Notes: generated from the sequence alone by a model not told the origin. A DNA stretch of 64,000 nt from Candidatus Gastranaerophilales bacterium (GCA_947624975.1 CANQMP010000007.1:1-64000); one strand, 5' to 3'. Positions 43,053 through 51,806 are shown, numbered from the stretch's first letter. Translations and numbers: made by a program.

Positions 43053-43406
43053 TTAAAATTCATTATTCATTCTTATTTTTTCAAGGATTTCGTCAAGTCT
43101 TTGTTTATTTTCCAAATACCAAAAACCGATTAGGGCTTCAAACGCCGTCGCCTGACGATATTCCGTCTGATTAGAACGACGGGCAACAGGTATCGGCAAA
43201 TTTCTCGCACGCTTTGCAAGCTCTTTTTCTTCCTCAGTAAGGTTTCCCTCAATATTATGCAAAAGTTCCGCCTGATAAGATGCCTTAACTTTTTCCGTTG
43301 TGATTTTATGAAGTTTTTCGGAATTATTAGTCATGAATACGGTTTTTTCACGGATTAAAAGTTCCCAAACCGCGTCGCCTATGTATGCGTAATTCCTTAA
43401 ATTCAT
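43053..43406 (-). CDS. mrnC: Mini-ribonuclease III
   Basis: 117 residues carrying only the catalytic RNase III fold without a dsRNA-binding domain. Signature residues are in YAYIGDAVWELLIRE (with the catalytic Asp) and QATAFEALIGFWYLENKQRL (with Glu and the GFWYL pattern), separated by KVKASYQAELL. Mini-III matures 23S rRNA ends. The chosen ATG overlaps the stop of the BioD-like gene as ATGA; an ATG three codons earlier is also possible. It ends directly at the repeat array. Confidence 0.93.
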   Translation of the reverse strand: MNLRNYAYIGDAVWELLIREKTVFMTNNSEKLHKITTEKVKASYQAELLHNIEGNLTEEEKELAKRARNLPIPVARRSNQTEYRQATAFEALIGFWYLENKQRLDEILEKIRMNNEF

Positions 43407-44107
43407 TTGTTCCATTTGTTATCCTGAAGTTTTGCGATATTTATATCAAACACGGCTTCTATATCAACGCCGTTAAGAGTTTCGTTTATCAAGTCATTCG
43501 GGTTAATATTTTTTGAAAATTCCGGAAGTATTCCCAAAACTTTTGCGTTCGTGTATTCTTCGATTAATCGGGGAAGATTTTTGATATTTGAGTCGTTTGA
43601 ATTATGGATTATTACGCCTCTGATTTCTTCGGCACGGTTAACCGAAAGAATTACGTTATTAATTGCTTTTGATTCAGCGTTAACCGCAAATAAAACAGGA
43701 ATTTCCAAAATTTTTATCAAATCTTCTTCAAGAAAATCTTTAGCCAGCGGGGTTGCAGGCCCTGAATGTCCGTCAACAATTAAGACTTCGTTTTTGTTTT
43801 GAATTTCAATATAATTTTTTATTATGGCTTCTTTATCAATGGTTATGTTTTGTTGAAGTGCCGAGATGACGGGGATTGAGTTATCTTTGAGAAGATAAAG
43901 CGAATAAGTATCTATAAAAGGGTCGGTAAACTTTATAAACGCCAAATCTCTGGATTGAAAAAATCCGTCTTTTTCGGGCGTACCTGTTTCAACGGGTTTA
44001 AATACGCCCGTTGAATATCCGAGGCTTTGCATTGTGGCTGCAAGACCCGCGGTTACAAAAATCCTTGATGAATTTTGTTCTACACCTGTAACGAAAAGAT
44101 TTAGCAT
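43403..44107 (-). CDS. BioD-like P-loop NTPase with degenerate Walker A
   Basis: 234 residues with the dethiobiotin synthetase fold order: FVTGVEQNSSRIFVTAGLAATMQSLG at the N-terminus (where BioD has FVTGTDTxVGKT), then YSTGVFKPVETG, VDGHSGPATPLA (switch region) and INNVILSVNRAEEIRGVIIHN. The Walker A lysine is missing (NSSRI instead of VGKT), so normal ATP-dependent activity is doubtful. No biotin genes are nearby. A BioD-like domain also occurs at the N-terminus of some phosphotransacetylases. The start has TATTAT six bases upstream and no RBS. It is coupled to Mini-III by an ATGA overlap. Confidence 0.75.
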   Translation of the reverse strand: MLNLFVTGVEQNSSRIFVTAGLAATMQSLGYSTGVFKPVETGTPEKDGFFQSRDLAFIKFTDPFIDTYSLYLLKDNSIPVISALQQNITIDKEAIIKNYIEIQNKNEVLIVDGHSGPATPLAKDFLEEDLIKILEIPVLFAVNAESKAINNVILSVNRAEEIRGVIIHNSNDSNIKNLPRLIEEYTNAKVLGILPEFSKNINPNDLINETLNGVDIEAVFDINIAKLQDNKWNK

Positions 44108-44113
44108 AACTTT

Positions 44114-44119
44114 ATAATA
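44114..44119 (-). promoter_or_regulatory. -10 hexamer of a leaderless promoter (BioD-like gene)
   Basis: TATTAT on the minus strand, six bases before ATG, in the 24-base gap after the preceding gene. No ribosome binding site. Confidence 0.45.
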
Positions 44120-44131
44120 GCATGGAAATTT

Positions 44132-44671
44132 TTAATCAAACCATTTTATTAAGGGTCTTATTTCACCGGGTTCAAGATTATAAATTTCGGCGTCCTCACA
44201 TCGAAGAATACTGTCGATTTTAAGGTTTTCCGTAACGGGGTTCGGCAAAAATACTTCTCCCGTTTGTCTGTCAAAAACTTTTGAATAATTCAAACCTTTG
44301 TTCACGCAGTAGGGAAGTTTTATTTTGTTTTCGTTTTCATCGTACCATGCAAGTCCGTGAATTCTGCAAACTAAGCCTCTGTACGGGTAAACACAACAGC
44401 TTTTGTCAATCAGAAACGGACATTGATACATTTTAGGGTGTTTTTGTTTTAAATCTTTTATATTATTTTTTACTTTGGATTTAATTTCTTCGGGAAGTTT
44501 AATAAACCCTTGCATCAAATATTCCGCCTCCAACCTTGAAAACGGGTATTCTCCGACTTCACAGCACATCGAACAGCCCTGCCTGCATTTTATAAATTCG
44601 CAATGTTCTTCAAAATATCTTTCAAGTCGTTTGTCAAACTTTTGAAGAAATTTTTCGTATCTTTTCAGCAT
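44132..44671 (-). CDS. YkgJ-family cysteine-cluster protein
   Basis: 179 residues. The Cys-rich pattern KCRQGCSMCCEVGEYP, CPFLIDKSCCVYPYRGLVCRIHG and a later YCVNKG is that of YkgJ/UPF0153 proteins, which probably bind zinc or an Fe-S cluster. The N-terminal helix (MLKRYEKFLQKFDKRLERYFEEH) is strongly charged. The function is unknown. It starts one base after the end of the GT39 gene and is thus its operon partner. Confidence 0.88.
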   Translation of the reverse strand: MLKRYEKFLQKFDKRLERYFEEHCEFIKCRQGCSMCCEVGEYPFSRLEAEYLMQGFIKLPEEIKSKVKNNIKDLKQKHPKMYQCPFLIDKSCCVYPYRGLVCRIHGLAWYDENENKIKLPYCVNKGLNYSKVFDRQTGEVFLPNPVTENLKIDSILRCEDAEIYNLEPGEIRPLIKWFD

Positions 44672-44672
44672 T

Positions 44673-46307
44673 TTAATGCACCTTAACGAGTGAAAATTTC
44701 CGTCCTTCGGTTATTGTATCAAAGTCAAGAACTTTGGAAATTTCAGGAATTTGTTTATTTTTAATTATAACGACCGTATTATCATCATACATAATGTGTC
44801 CGTAATCTTCCATTTCTTTTTCATTCTCAAGAGTAAGATAATAAACGTGAGAGCCGTAATAGTAAAGCACGGAATATTTTCTTTCGTTATTCAGAACGAC
44901 GATTTGTTGATTATTTGTTTTAGCGGATTTGGCGTAGTTCATCAGTTCGTTTTGCCCGAACTTATAGTCCAAATTATAGAAAAGTTTCGTTCCGAAAGCA
45001 GATGTTACGATAATAAACAAAGCATAGCAGGCAAAAACACCTTTACGCCACTCTTTCAGGCTGCATAGAACACTTGAAATCCCGAAACACAACAAAAGAA
45101 AAATGCTGAACCACTGTATTGAGCTTATGTCAGAATAAATTTTTTCGGGAAGAAAATATTGCATAAAACAGCCTGCAATTCCGCCGATTATACAAATTCC
45201 GCCAAACGCCCAAACGGTGTAATCAATAATTTTTCCGCCGTTTTGAATGTATTTTTCCCAAACAAAACCGCCTAAAAATGCCGTGAAAAAGTAAATCGGC
45301 AAAATATACGTTATGAGTTTTGTGCTTGATGATGAGAAAAACAGCATTGTAACAACAAAAGCAATACCGTTAAAGAGCATGAATTTTTGCGGATTAGTTA
45401 ATGTTTTAACGGAAAATTTCTTAATTGATTTGATTTTTGAAATTCCGACGGCAAGCGTGGAAAGTACCCACGGCATAAATCCCCATAAAACATTCAGAAA
45501 ATAGAAATAAAACGGTTCTTCTCTGTGGATTTCGCTTGAGGAGAAAAATCTGTTTAAATGGTGTTTTATAATGTATTCGTTGAAAAATAGCGGGTCATGA
45601 GTTTTCAGCATAATAATATGCCACGGCAAAACTATAAGTAAGAATAATAAAAATCCGACAAATATATATTGCGGCTTAAATATTTTTTTAAAAGTTTTGT
45701 TAGCCAAGGTTACAAAAAACATAACCGCAAACGGAACGACAAACCCGGGAATTCCCTTTGCCATAACCGCAAGCCCCGAAAAAATATAAAACAACCACCA
45801 AAAATATTTTTTATTTTTTTCTTCAACAAACTGTGTAAGCATACCAAACATTATGGAAAAACCTATGCAGGCGGTCACGACAATATCAAGAATTGCAAAT
45901 TTTGCGAGCACGACAAATTCCAAAGTTGTAGCAAGAATTATTGCACTGATAAATCCGAAACGCTCTGAAACGACTTTCCTTCCCGTAAAATAAACTAGAA
46001 ATACGCACATTGCACCGTAAAGACAAACCGGAAATCTTGCCGTGAATTCGTTTATCTTCCCAAAAATTGCGAAAGACAAGCATTCGCCCCAAAAATAAAG
46101 CGGAGGTTTTTCAAAGAAATATTCCCCGTTTAAATACAACGTCATAAAATCTTTTGTATTAAACATGTCCCTTGCCATTGAAACATATCTGGTTTCATCA
46201 ACATCCATAAGTGCGTAATTACCGATATTAAAAAAGAATACAAAATAACAAACTACAAGCAAAATCAGTATTGAAAACAACCCTTCATGTTTTTTTATAA
46301 ATTCCAT
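44673..46307 (-). CDS. ArnT-like GT39 family glycosyltransferase
   Basis: 544 residues with about 12 hydrophobic segments. The first extracytoplasmic loop has the GT-C signature DVDETRYVSMARDMF and FEKPPLYFWGECLSF (about 33-82), as in ArnT/PMT-type enzymes that move sugars from undecaprenyl-phosphate carriers to lipid A, protein or other envelope acceptors. A soluble C-terminal domain (about 440-544) follows the last TM. The start at 46307 has GAGGGAAG nine bases before it; longer readings of the frame lack support. It is divergent from carbonic anhydrase and followed by the YkgJ-type gene. Confidence 0.88.
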   Translation of the reverse strand: MEFIKKHEGLFSILILLVVCYFVFFFNIGNYALMDVDETRYVSMARDMFNTKDFMTLYLNGEYFFEKPPLYFWGECLSFAIFGKINEFTARFPVCLYGAMCVFLVYFTGRKVVSERFGFISAIILATTLEFVVLAKFAILDIVVTACIGFSIMFGMLTQFVEEKNKKYFWWLFYIFSGLAVMAKGIPGFVVPFAVMFFVTLANKTFKKIFKPQYIFVGFLLFLLIVLPWHIIMLKTHDPLFFNEYIIKHHLNRFFSSSEIHREEPFYFYFLNVLWGFMPWVLSTLAVGISKIKSIKKFSVKTLTNPQKFMLFNGIAFVVTMLFFSSSSTKLITYILPIYFFTAFLGGFVWEKYIQNGGKIIDYTVWAFGGICIIGGIAGCFMQYFLPEKIYSDISSIQWFSIFLLLCFGISSVLCSLKEWRKGVFACYALFIIVTSAFGTKLFYNLDYKFGQNELMNYAKSAKTNNQQIVVLNNERKYSVLYYYGSHVYYLTLENEKEMEDYGHIMYDDNTVVIIKNKQIPEISKVLDFDTITEGRKFSLVKVH

Positions 46308-46331
46308 GACTTCCCTCTTTTTTTTAAATTT

Positions 46332-46353
46332 TATCATAAAATTATGATATAAT
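46332..46353 (+). promoter_or_regulatory. Carbonic anhydrase promoter with overlapping palindrome
   Basis: A perfect dyad TATCATAAAATTATGATA (46332-46349) runs into a perfect -10 TATAAT (46348-46353), which ends six bases before ATG 46360. There is no ribosome binding site. The dyad is well placed to act as an operator for a repressor, also covering the divergent GT39 gene. Confidence 0.55.
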
Positions 46354-46359
46354 AATTTT

Positions 46360-46938
46360 ATGAACGAAAATGCACAAAAAGAGCTTGAAAAACTTCTTGC
46401 GGGGAACAAAAACTTTGTAAACGGCACGCCCGAAACAAAGAACATGACACTTGAAACATTAAAAAAATATGCGTTTCATCAAGAGCCTTACGCCTGCGTT
46501 TTGACCTGTTCGGATTCCCGTGTCGTTCCCGAAATTATTTTTGACTGCGGTATTGGAGAACTTTTTGTCGTAAGAACCGCTGGCATGACAACGGGTGCAA
46601 ACGTTATTGAAAGTATTGAATATGCGGTTAAAAAGCTTGAAGTTCCGCTTTTAGTGCTGTTGGGACACGACGACTGCGGTGTTATGAAATACGCAAAAGA
46701 ACATTACCCCGAGCCGGTTTCAGATTTCCAATCCATTATTAAATGTGTCTATCCCGTACTTAACCTTAAAGAAGATATTACCTGTCACAATTTCTTCGCA
46801 CAACAGCACACGGTTTGGGTGGAAGATTATTTGATGAAACATTCGGTTATAATTAATGAGGCGGTAAAAAACGGAAAACTTTTAATCGCAAAGTGCCATT
46901 TTAATCATTCGACCGGATTAGTAAATATTATTGAATAA
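46360..46938 (+). CDS. Beta-class carbonic anhydrase
   Basis: 192 residues. The zinc ligands are Cys50 in LTCSDSRV and His/Cys in LLGHDDCGV (about 103 and 106); Asp52-Arg54 form the catalytic dyad. The length and the FVVRTAG strand fit clade-type small beta-carbonic anhydrases. It interconverts CO2 and bicarbonate in the cytoplasm, supplying carboxylases under low CO2. The mRNA appears to be leaderless (TATAAT-N6-ATG). It is followed by nadB 28 bases later. Confidence 0.95.
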   Translation: MNENAQKELEKLLAGNKNFVNGTPETKNMTLETLKKYAFHQEPYACVLTCSDSRVVPEIIFDCGIGELFVVRTAGMTTGANVIESIEYAVKKLEVPLLVLLGHDDCGVMKYAKEHYPEPVSDFQSIIKCVYPVLNLKEDITCHNFFAQQHTVWVEDYLMKHSVIINEAVKNGKLLIAKCHFNHSTGLVNIIE

Positions 46939-46966
46939 ATATTTCTTTTGGATTACGATATAGATT

Positions 46967-48583
46967 ATGAAGTACTCAAAATATTCAACAGTAATTATAG
47001 GAAGCGGAATCGCAGGTTTATACGCCGCGCTGAAAATCCAACAGCAGGTAGCTTTGCCCGACGGATTACTTCTGGTAACAAAATCTAAATTGGGCGAAAG
47101 CAATTCCCGTTACGCGCAAGGCGGTATCGTCGGCGTGATGAAAGAAAATAAATCCGATTCAACGGCTTCTCATATATCGGATACTATCAAAGCGGGTGCG
47201 GGTTTGAGCGAATTTAATACCGTAAAATATATCTCCGAACACTCGGATGAAGTGGTTAAAGATTTGTTAAAATTCGGTGTTGAATTTGACAGAGATGAGG
47301 ATAATAATTTCTGTTTTACGAAAGAAGCTGCCCACAGTGTAAGAAGAATACTGCATTCGGGCGGTGATGCAACAGGCAGAATGATCGAACAGGCTTTGTG
47401 CAAAAAAGTTCTTGAAAATAGTGAGATAGAGATTTACGAACAGTCGGATGCCGTTGAACTTCTGGTTAAAAATAACGAATGCAAAGGAGTTGTATTATTT
47501 AATAACCTTACACAGCAATATGAAACGGTTTATTCTCCCGCGATAATTCTTGCAACAGGCGGTATAGGACAGCTCTACAAATACACCACCAACCCCGCAG
47601 GTGCAACAGGCGACGGTATAGCTCTCGCATACAGAGCAGGTGCAGTATTGCAGGATATGGAGTTTGTTCAGTTCCATCCGACGGCGCTTGCAATAGATGA
47701 TGCGGAAAACAGATTTCTCATAAGCGAAGCCGTCAGAGGCGAAGGCGCAAAACTTTGCGATGCCGACGGCACTGAATTTATGTATAAATACGATGAAAGA
47801 AAAGAACTCGCCCCGAGAGATATCGTAACCCGTGCAAACTTTAACGAAATGCTCGAAAATAACACTAATTGCGTTTATCTTAATGCAACAACCATCGACA
47901 GCAGAAAACTTGCGAAACGTTTTCCTAATATTTCAAAAAAATGCTTTGAAAACGGAATTGATATCGCGCACGATTTTATCCCCGTTGCACCCGCCGCACA
48001 CTACTTTATGGGCGGTATAAAGACGAATATTAAAAGTGAAACCTCAATAAACGGACTTTATGCTATCGGAGAAACCTCATCAACGGGTTTGCACGGCGGA
48101 AACAGACTTGCAAGCAATTCTCTGCTTGAATGCGTGGTTTGCGCATATTCTGCCGCGGAATATTTAAAATCTATTGAATTAAAGACACCAAAACAAATTG
48201 ATGAGGGAATCAAGTCGGTTATTGATATTTACAACAATGAGGATTTAGTCCTTGAAGAATTTGATATCAAGCAATTAAAGAGCAAACTTCAAGATGTCAT
48301 GTGGGATTACGTCGGAATATTACGGGACGAAAAATCGCTCACTAATGCACTTGAAGAAATTTATAAACTTAAACTGAGTTTCCCGAGAGCATCAAAATGC
48401 TTGAACAGAGAAGAATACGAGTTTAGAAATATGCTTATAACCGCTGAATTGATTACCCAATGTGCAATATCAAGAAAAGAGTCGCGCGGAGCACATTACA
48501 GAACGGATTTTCCGACCCCGCTTGATGAATGTATTCATAGCTGTACGAGTATTGAAAAAGGAGTAATTGACCTTGTTAAGTAA
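46967..48583 (+). CDS. nadB: L-aspartate oxidase
   Basis: 538 residues of the flavoprotein that oxidises L-aspartate to iminoaspartate. The FAD-binding GSGIAGLYAALKIQQ is at the N-terminus, followed by SNSRYAQGGIVGVM, LATGGIGQLYKYTTNPAGATGDG, QFHPTAL and GLYAIGETSSTGLHGGNRLASNSLLE; the C-terminal helical domain ends in RGAHYRTDFP. It feeds quinolinate for NAD synthesis and needs fumarate or oxygen as acceptor. nadC follows with an overlap, but nadA, usually in the same operon, is not in the window. There is no strong RBS; TACGAT lies seven bases before ATG. Confidence 0.96.
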   Translation: MKYSKYSTVIIGSGIAGLYAALKIQQQVALPDGLLLVTKSKLGESNSRYAQGGIVGVMKENKSDSTASHISDTIKAGAGLSEFNTVKYISEHSDEVVKDLLKFGVEFDRDEDNNFCFTKEAAHSVRRILHSGGDATGRMIEQALCKKVLENSEIEIYEQSDAVELLVKNNECKGVVLFNNLTQQYETVYSPAIILATGGIGQLYKYTTNPAGATGDGIALAYRAGAVLQDMEFVQFHPTALAIDDAENRFLISEAVRGEGAKLCDADGTEFMYKYDERKELAPRDIVTRANFNEMLENNTNCVYLNATTIDSRKLAKRFPNISKKCFENGIDIAHDFIPVAPAAHYFMGGIKTNIKSETSINGLYAIGETSSTGLHGGNRLASNSLLECVVCAYSAAEYLKSIELKTPKQIDEGIKSVIDIYNNEDLVLEEFDIKQLKSKLQDVMWDYVGILRDEKSLTNALEEIYKLKLSFPRASKCLNREEYEFRNMLITAELITQCAISRKESRGAHYRTDFPTPLDECIHSCTSIEKGVIDLVK

Positions 48584-49403
48584 ATTTTATGTAAAAGAAC
48601 ACGTTACCCAAGCCCTGAAAGAAGATATCGGGTTCGGAGATATTACGACCGAAAACCTTGCAGGCGAAAACGATTATCTCAAAGGTGAGCTTAATACAAG
48701 AAGCGAAGGGGTTTTGTGCGGATGCGATGTATTTAAAACGGTTTATGAAACTCTTTCCGATAATGTGAAAATAAAATTTTATTTTAAAGACGGCGACAAA
48801 ATAAAAAAAGGCGATAAAATTGCGGATATTGAAGGTTCTGCAAAAGATTTGCTTATGGGTGAACGGGTTTCGCTGAACTATATTCAAAGAATGTCAGGTA
48901 TAGCAACGGAAACAAGAAAATATCAAGACGTAATCGCACCATACAAAGCGAAAATAGTCGATACAAGAAAAACAACCCCCAATTTCAGAGCGTTTGAAAA
49001 ATATTCCGTAAAAATCGGCGGCGGTGCTTTACACAGATTTAATCTTGCGGATTGTGCAATGATTAAGGATAATCACATTAGGCTTGCAGGCTCAATTACC
49101 GCTGCTGTAAAGAAGTTGAGAGAAAATATTTCGCACGCACACAAAATTGAAGTTGAATGTGATACTTTCGAGCAGGTCAAAGAAGCCTTAGAGTGCAGAG
49201 CGGATATTATTATGCTTGACAACATGCCAGTTGATACGATGAAAAAAGCCGTTGAATACATTAATCACCGTGCTATTGTTGAGGCAAGCGGAAACGTTAA
49301 TTTGCAAACGGTTAATTCTATTGCATCGACAGGCGTTGATATTATCTCATCAAGCGCCATCGTTGCGAAAGCACCGACACTCGATATTGCTTTAGACATG
49401 TAA
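48573..49403 (+). CDS. nadC: Nicotinate-nucleotide pyrophosphorylase (quinolinate phosphoribosyltransferase)
   Basis: 276 residues with the QPRTase signature: DIGFGDITTENL, VDTRKTTPNFRAFEKYSVKIGGG, HRFNLADCAMIKDNHI, EVECDTFEQV, MLDNMP and EASGNVNLQTV near the phosphate-binding loop. It converts quinolinate and PRPP to nicotinate mononucleotide. TTG at 48573 is the most likely start because AAGGAG lies nine bases upstream; another TTG two codons earlier is too close to it. It overlaps nadB by 11 bases. The last 12 bases overlap the convergent DJ-1 family gene. Confidence 0.95.
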   Translation: MLSKFYVKEHVTQALKEDIGFGDITTENLAGENDYLKGELNTRSEGVLCGCDVFKTVYETLSDNVKIKFYFKDGDKIKKGDKIADIEGSAKDLLMGERVSLNYIQRMSGIATETRKYQDVIAPYKAKIVDTRKTTPNFRAFEKYSVKIGGGALHRFNLADCAMIKDNHIRLAGSITAAVKKLRENISHAHKIEVECDTFEQVKEALECRADIIMLDNMPVDTMKKAVEYINHRAIVEASGNVNLQTVNSIASTGVDIISSSAIVAKAPTLDIALDM

Positions 49404-50078
49404 AAATTTCAAAACAGCCTTTGTAAACGCTTCAGCGGACTGATAATTTTGTGCGGTAATAAGATTTCCGTCCTCAATTACGTTGACTTCGCCGATTACC
49501 CCTTGCGTAAATACCGCCCCTGCGTCCCTTAGGGCATCTTCAAGGAAAAACGGGATTACGCTTTCTTTTCCCGCATAAATTTCTTCTTCGTTCGTGAAAC
49601 AGGTTAGTTTTCTGCCGTTTACAAAGGGAATTCCGTCCTCCTTTGCCGAAAGCAGACCCGCAGGCCCGTGACATATTGCCGCAATAAGTTTTCCCCGTTT
49701 TGCAAAATCGTTTATTATAACCCCGAGAGCTTCATTGTTGTATAAATCAACTAACGGCCCATGCCCGCCCGGAATTATCAGACCTTCATACTGCGTAAAA
49801 TTAATTTTATCAAGAGTTTGGGTGTCAGCGAGCGCCTGTTTTGATTTATTCCATTTAATATCATTAAAAAAACTTTTACTTGCCTCATCAACGGGTGCTT
49901 CGCCGCCTTTGGGGCTTGCAACCGTCACTTCAAAACGATTATGAACCAAAGCCGTATACGGAACAGCGAATTCCTCAAACCAAACACCTGTCGGATAATT
50001 ATCTTTCAATTCCGACGCACTTGTTACCACCATTAGAATTTTTCTTTGCCCGAAATTGCATTCACAAGAGTCACTCAT
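49392..50078 (-). CDS. DJ-1/PfpI-family protein (Hsp31-like)
   Basis: 228 residues. The nucleophile elbow AAICHGPAGLLSA carries the conserved Cys, with the Glu in WFEEFAVPY and the IIPGGHGPLVDLYNN strand in front. This layout matches the class I glutamine-amidotransferase-like/Hsp31 group that acts as glyoxalase III, deglycase-like or chaperone proteins. The N-terminal MSDSCECNFGQ contains two extra Cys. RBS GGGAGGG precedes ATG. It converges with nadC with a 12-base overlap, and the repeat patch follows on the other side. Confidence 0.9.
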   Translation of the reverse strand: MSDSCECNFGQRKILMVVTSASELKDNYPTGVWFEEFAVPYTALVHNRFEVTVASPKGGEAPVDEASKSFFNDIKWNKSKQALADTQTLDKINFTQYEGLIIPGGHGPLVDLYNNEALGVIINDFAKRGKLIAAICHGPAGLLSAKEDGIPFVNGRKLTCFTNEEEIYAGKESVIPFFLEDALRDAGAVFTQGVIGEVNVIEDGNLITAQNYQSAEAFTKAVLKFLHV

Positions 50079-50149
50079 AAATTTTCCCTCCCGATAATAT
50101 AAAAACTTTTAGTTACGTTTTTTTCATTACCTGCAAGGGTAGATGTGGG

Positions 50150-50460
50150 GATTATTGTAAGTGTTAAGGGTGAGAAGTGAAAGGTGAGAAGCGGATTGCG
50201 AGTTGAGGGCGAAGGCTTGACGGCGAAATGACGAAGTCATTGCAGACGTCAACCGCAGACCCGTTAAACGCGAGCAACCAAGCAGACCATATCGGCACTG
50301 CGTGCGGATTATTTAACCCCTCACCCTAGCCCTCTCCCGCTGGGGGAGAGGGAATTAACCCACCCCTAGCCCCTCCCTTGAAAAGGGAGGGGAAAAAGAT
50401 TTCGGCACTGCTTGCAAATAAGCTGAGGCATTCGCTCGCAATGACAGTCTGCTCATAACC
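50150..50460. repeat. Composite intergenic repeat patch
   Basis: Gene-free. Units: GTGAGAAGTGAAAGGTGAGAAG (about 50168), ATCGGCACTGCGTGCGGAT (about 50290), CCCTCTCCCGCTGGGGGAGAGGG (about 50331), CCCTCCCTTGAAAAGGGAGGGG (about 50372), and the reverse of GTCATTGCGAGCGAATGC (about 50425-50443). A stretch around 50200-50280 with GACGAAGTCATTGCAGACGTC has its own dyad. Same families as at 0.1, 42.3 and 60.2 kb. Confidence 0.8.
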
Positions 50461-50461
50461 A

Positions 50462-50492
50462 CAAGCAGAACGATACTTAATCGTTCTGCTTG
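50462..50492. repeat. Long perfect hairpin (13-bp stem)
   Basis: CAAGCAGAACGAT, loop ACTTA, ATCGTTCTGCTTG. The core ACGATACTTAATCGT recurs inside the nested element at 60.19 kb, so this belongs to a palindrome family and not simply to a terminator, although it sits 65 bases downstream of rplA. Confidence 0.7.
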
Positions 50493-50504
50493 CCAAAATT
50501 CTGC

Positions 50505-50537
50505 TTAAAAAAGGAAGCACTCCTTTTACGGAGTGCT
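50505..50537 (-). terminator. Terminator of the rplK-rplA transcript
   Basis: AGCACTCC/GGAGTGCT arms with a six-base loop, followed in the minus direction by TTCC and six T. Confidence 0.85.
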
Positions 50538-50556
50538 ATTAACGCTATGAAAAAGA

Positions 50557-51282
50557 TTATGCCATAAGTTCTTTAACTTCTGCAGCAATGTTTCTCGGAT
50601 CAAGTTTGATTCCGGGTCCCATTGTTGTTGAAAGATAAACTGATTTAACAAATGTACCTTTAGCTGATGAAGGTTTTGCTCGCAAAACCGCATCTGCCAA
50701 TGTCGCATAGTTTTTCAGTAAATCTTCCTCGCTGAACTCAATTTTGCCGACAGGACAGTGAATCATCCCTTGTTTATCGGCTCTGTATTCTACTTTACCA
50801 GCTTTAGCATCAGATACTGCTTTTGCAACATCCATAGTCACCGTACCGGTTTTGGGGTTCGGCATCAAGCCTTTCGGACCTAATACACGACCTAATTTAC
50901 CGAGCATGCCCATACAATCAGGCGTTGCAATTAACGTATCAAATTCAAACCAGCCGTCTGAAATTTTATCGATAATTTCTTCAGCTCCCGCAAAATCAGC
51001 ACCCGCTTCTTTTGCTTCGGTAGCTTTAGCACCTTTTGCGATAACGCATACTCTGACGGTCTTACCCAAACCTGCGGGCAATACAACCGTCGAACGTATC
51101 TGTTGATCTGCCTGACGAACATCAATACCTAATCTCATGTGGCATTCAACTGTTTCGTTAAATTTTGAAACTTCTTTTGAAATTTCTTTCAATTTTTTAA
51201 TCGTATCAACTGCAGTTGCCGGCTGAACAAATCCTTCCAGCATTTCCTGCATTTTCTTTTGTTTTTTAGTTAATTTTGACAT
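50557..51282 (-). CDS. rplA: 50S ribosomal protein L1
   Basis: 241 residues with the L1 signature [33 protein letters not shown] and the N-terminal domain [34 protein letters not shown]. It binds the L1 stalk of 23S rRNA and controls E-site tRNA release. It also represses its own operon in many bacteria, and two copies of an L1-site-like hairpin lie before rplA and rplK here. The RBS AAAGGAAC precedes ATG. It is the last gene of rpmG-secE-nusG-rplK-rplA; rplJ-rplL do not follow. Confidence 0.97.
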   Translation of the reverse strand: MSKLTKKQKKMQEMLEGFVQPATAVDTIKKLKEISKEVSKFNETVECHMRLGIDVRQADQQIRSTVVLPAGLGKTVRVCVIAKGAKATEAKEAGADFAGAEEIIDKISDGWFEFDTLIATPDCMGMLGKLGRVLGPKGLMPNPKTGTVTMDVAKAVSDAKAGKVEYRADKQGMIHCPVGKIEFSEEDLLKNYATLADAVLRAKPSSAKGTFVKSVYLSTTMGPGIKLDPRNIAAEVKELMA

Positions 51283-51297
51283 TTTATTGTTCCTTTC

Positions 51298-51326
51298 GTG
51301 GTACTAACGGGTTTTACCCCTTCCAT
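51298..51326 (-). promoter_or_regulatory. L1-binding-site-like leader before rplA
   Basis: The minus strand reads ATGGAAGGGG, four to five bases, then ACCCGTTAGTACCAC. Outer arms (TGG/CCA) and an inner GGG/CCC stem flank an asymmetric GTTAGTA bulge. The same structure occurs before rplK, and it resembles the mRNA sites bound by L1 in other bacteria. Confidence 0.55.
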
Positions 51327-51755
51327 CTAACCTTCTTTTACCGTAACACCCATAGCTCTGCAAGAACCTTTAATCATGTTCACCGCAGATTCTAATGTTG
51401 TTGCATTTAAGTCATTCATTTTTATTTTTGCGATTTCTTCAAGCTGAGCCTGAGTAATTTCGGCAACCTTGTCCTTGTTCGGAGCTGATGAACCTTTTGA
51501 AAGATTCAAAGCTTTTTTAATAAGAACGGGTGCCGGAGGTGATTTTACAATAAATGAAAAACTTCTGTCCTCGTAAACATCTATCACAACCGGAATAATG
51601 TATCCTGCTTGAGATTCTGTTTTAGCGTTGAACTGTTTACAGAAATCCATAATGTTTACACCGTGCTGACCTAATGCCGGGCCGACCGGAGGTGACGGAT
51701 TTGCTTTTCCTGCCTCAATTTGAAGCTTGATTTTTCCTACTACTTTTTTTGCCAT
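51327..51755 (-). CDS. rplK: 50S ribosomal protein L11
   Basis: 142 residues: [36 protein letters not shown] at the N-terminus, the flexible linker [19 protein letters not shown] and the C-terminal RNA-binding [17 protein letters not shown]. It forms the GTPase-associated centre with 23S rRNA. RBS AAAGGAG precedes ATG. It is separated from rplA and nusG by two near-identical hairpin leaders. Confidence 0.97.
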   Translation of the reverse strand: MAKKVVGKIKLQIEAGKANPSPPVGPALGQHGVNIMDFCKQFNAKTESQAGYIIPVVIDVYEDRSFSFIVKSPPAPVLIKKALNLSKGSSAPNKDKVAEITQAQLEEIAKIKMNDLNATTLESAVNMIKGSCRAMGVTVKEG

Positions 51756-51768
51756 TTTTTTCTCCTTT

Positions 51769-51796
51769 GTGGTACTAACGGGGGCGTCCCTTCCAC
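51769..51796 (-). promoter_or_regulatory. L1-binding-site-like leader before rplK
   Basis: GTGGAAGGGACGCCCCCGTT followed by AGTACCAC on the minus strand: outer GTGG/CCAC, inner GGG/CCC. It is near-identical in shape and unpaired bases to the element before rplA, so a feedback site is likely duplicated in this operon. Confidence 0.55.
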
Positions 51797-51806
51797 GTGT
51801 TTCGTA

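Noticed and set aside
42461-43056. Open frames inside the repeat arrays (also 66-281, 50326-50520)
   Set aside because: They translate GC-palindromes (patterns like LTLSRKGRG), have no ribosome sites, and change frame between repeat copies.
46967-49403. Complete NAD de novo operon
   Set aside because: Only nadB and nadC are present; no reading frame in the window has quinolinate synthase (NadA) Cys motifs.
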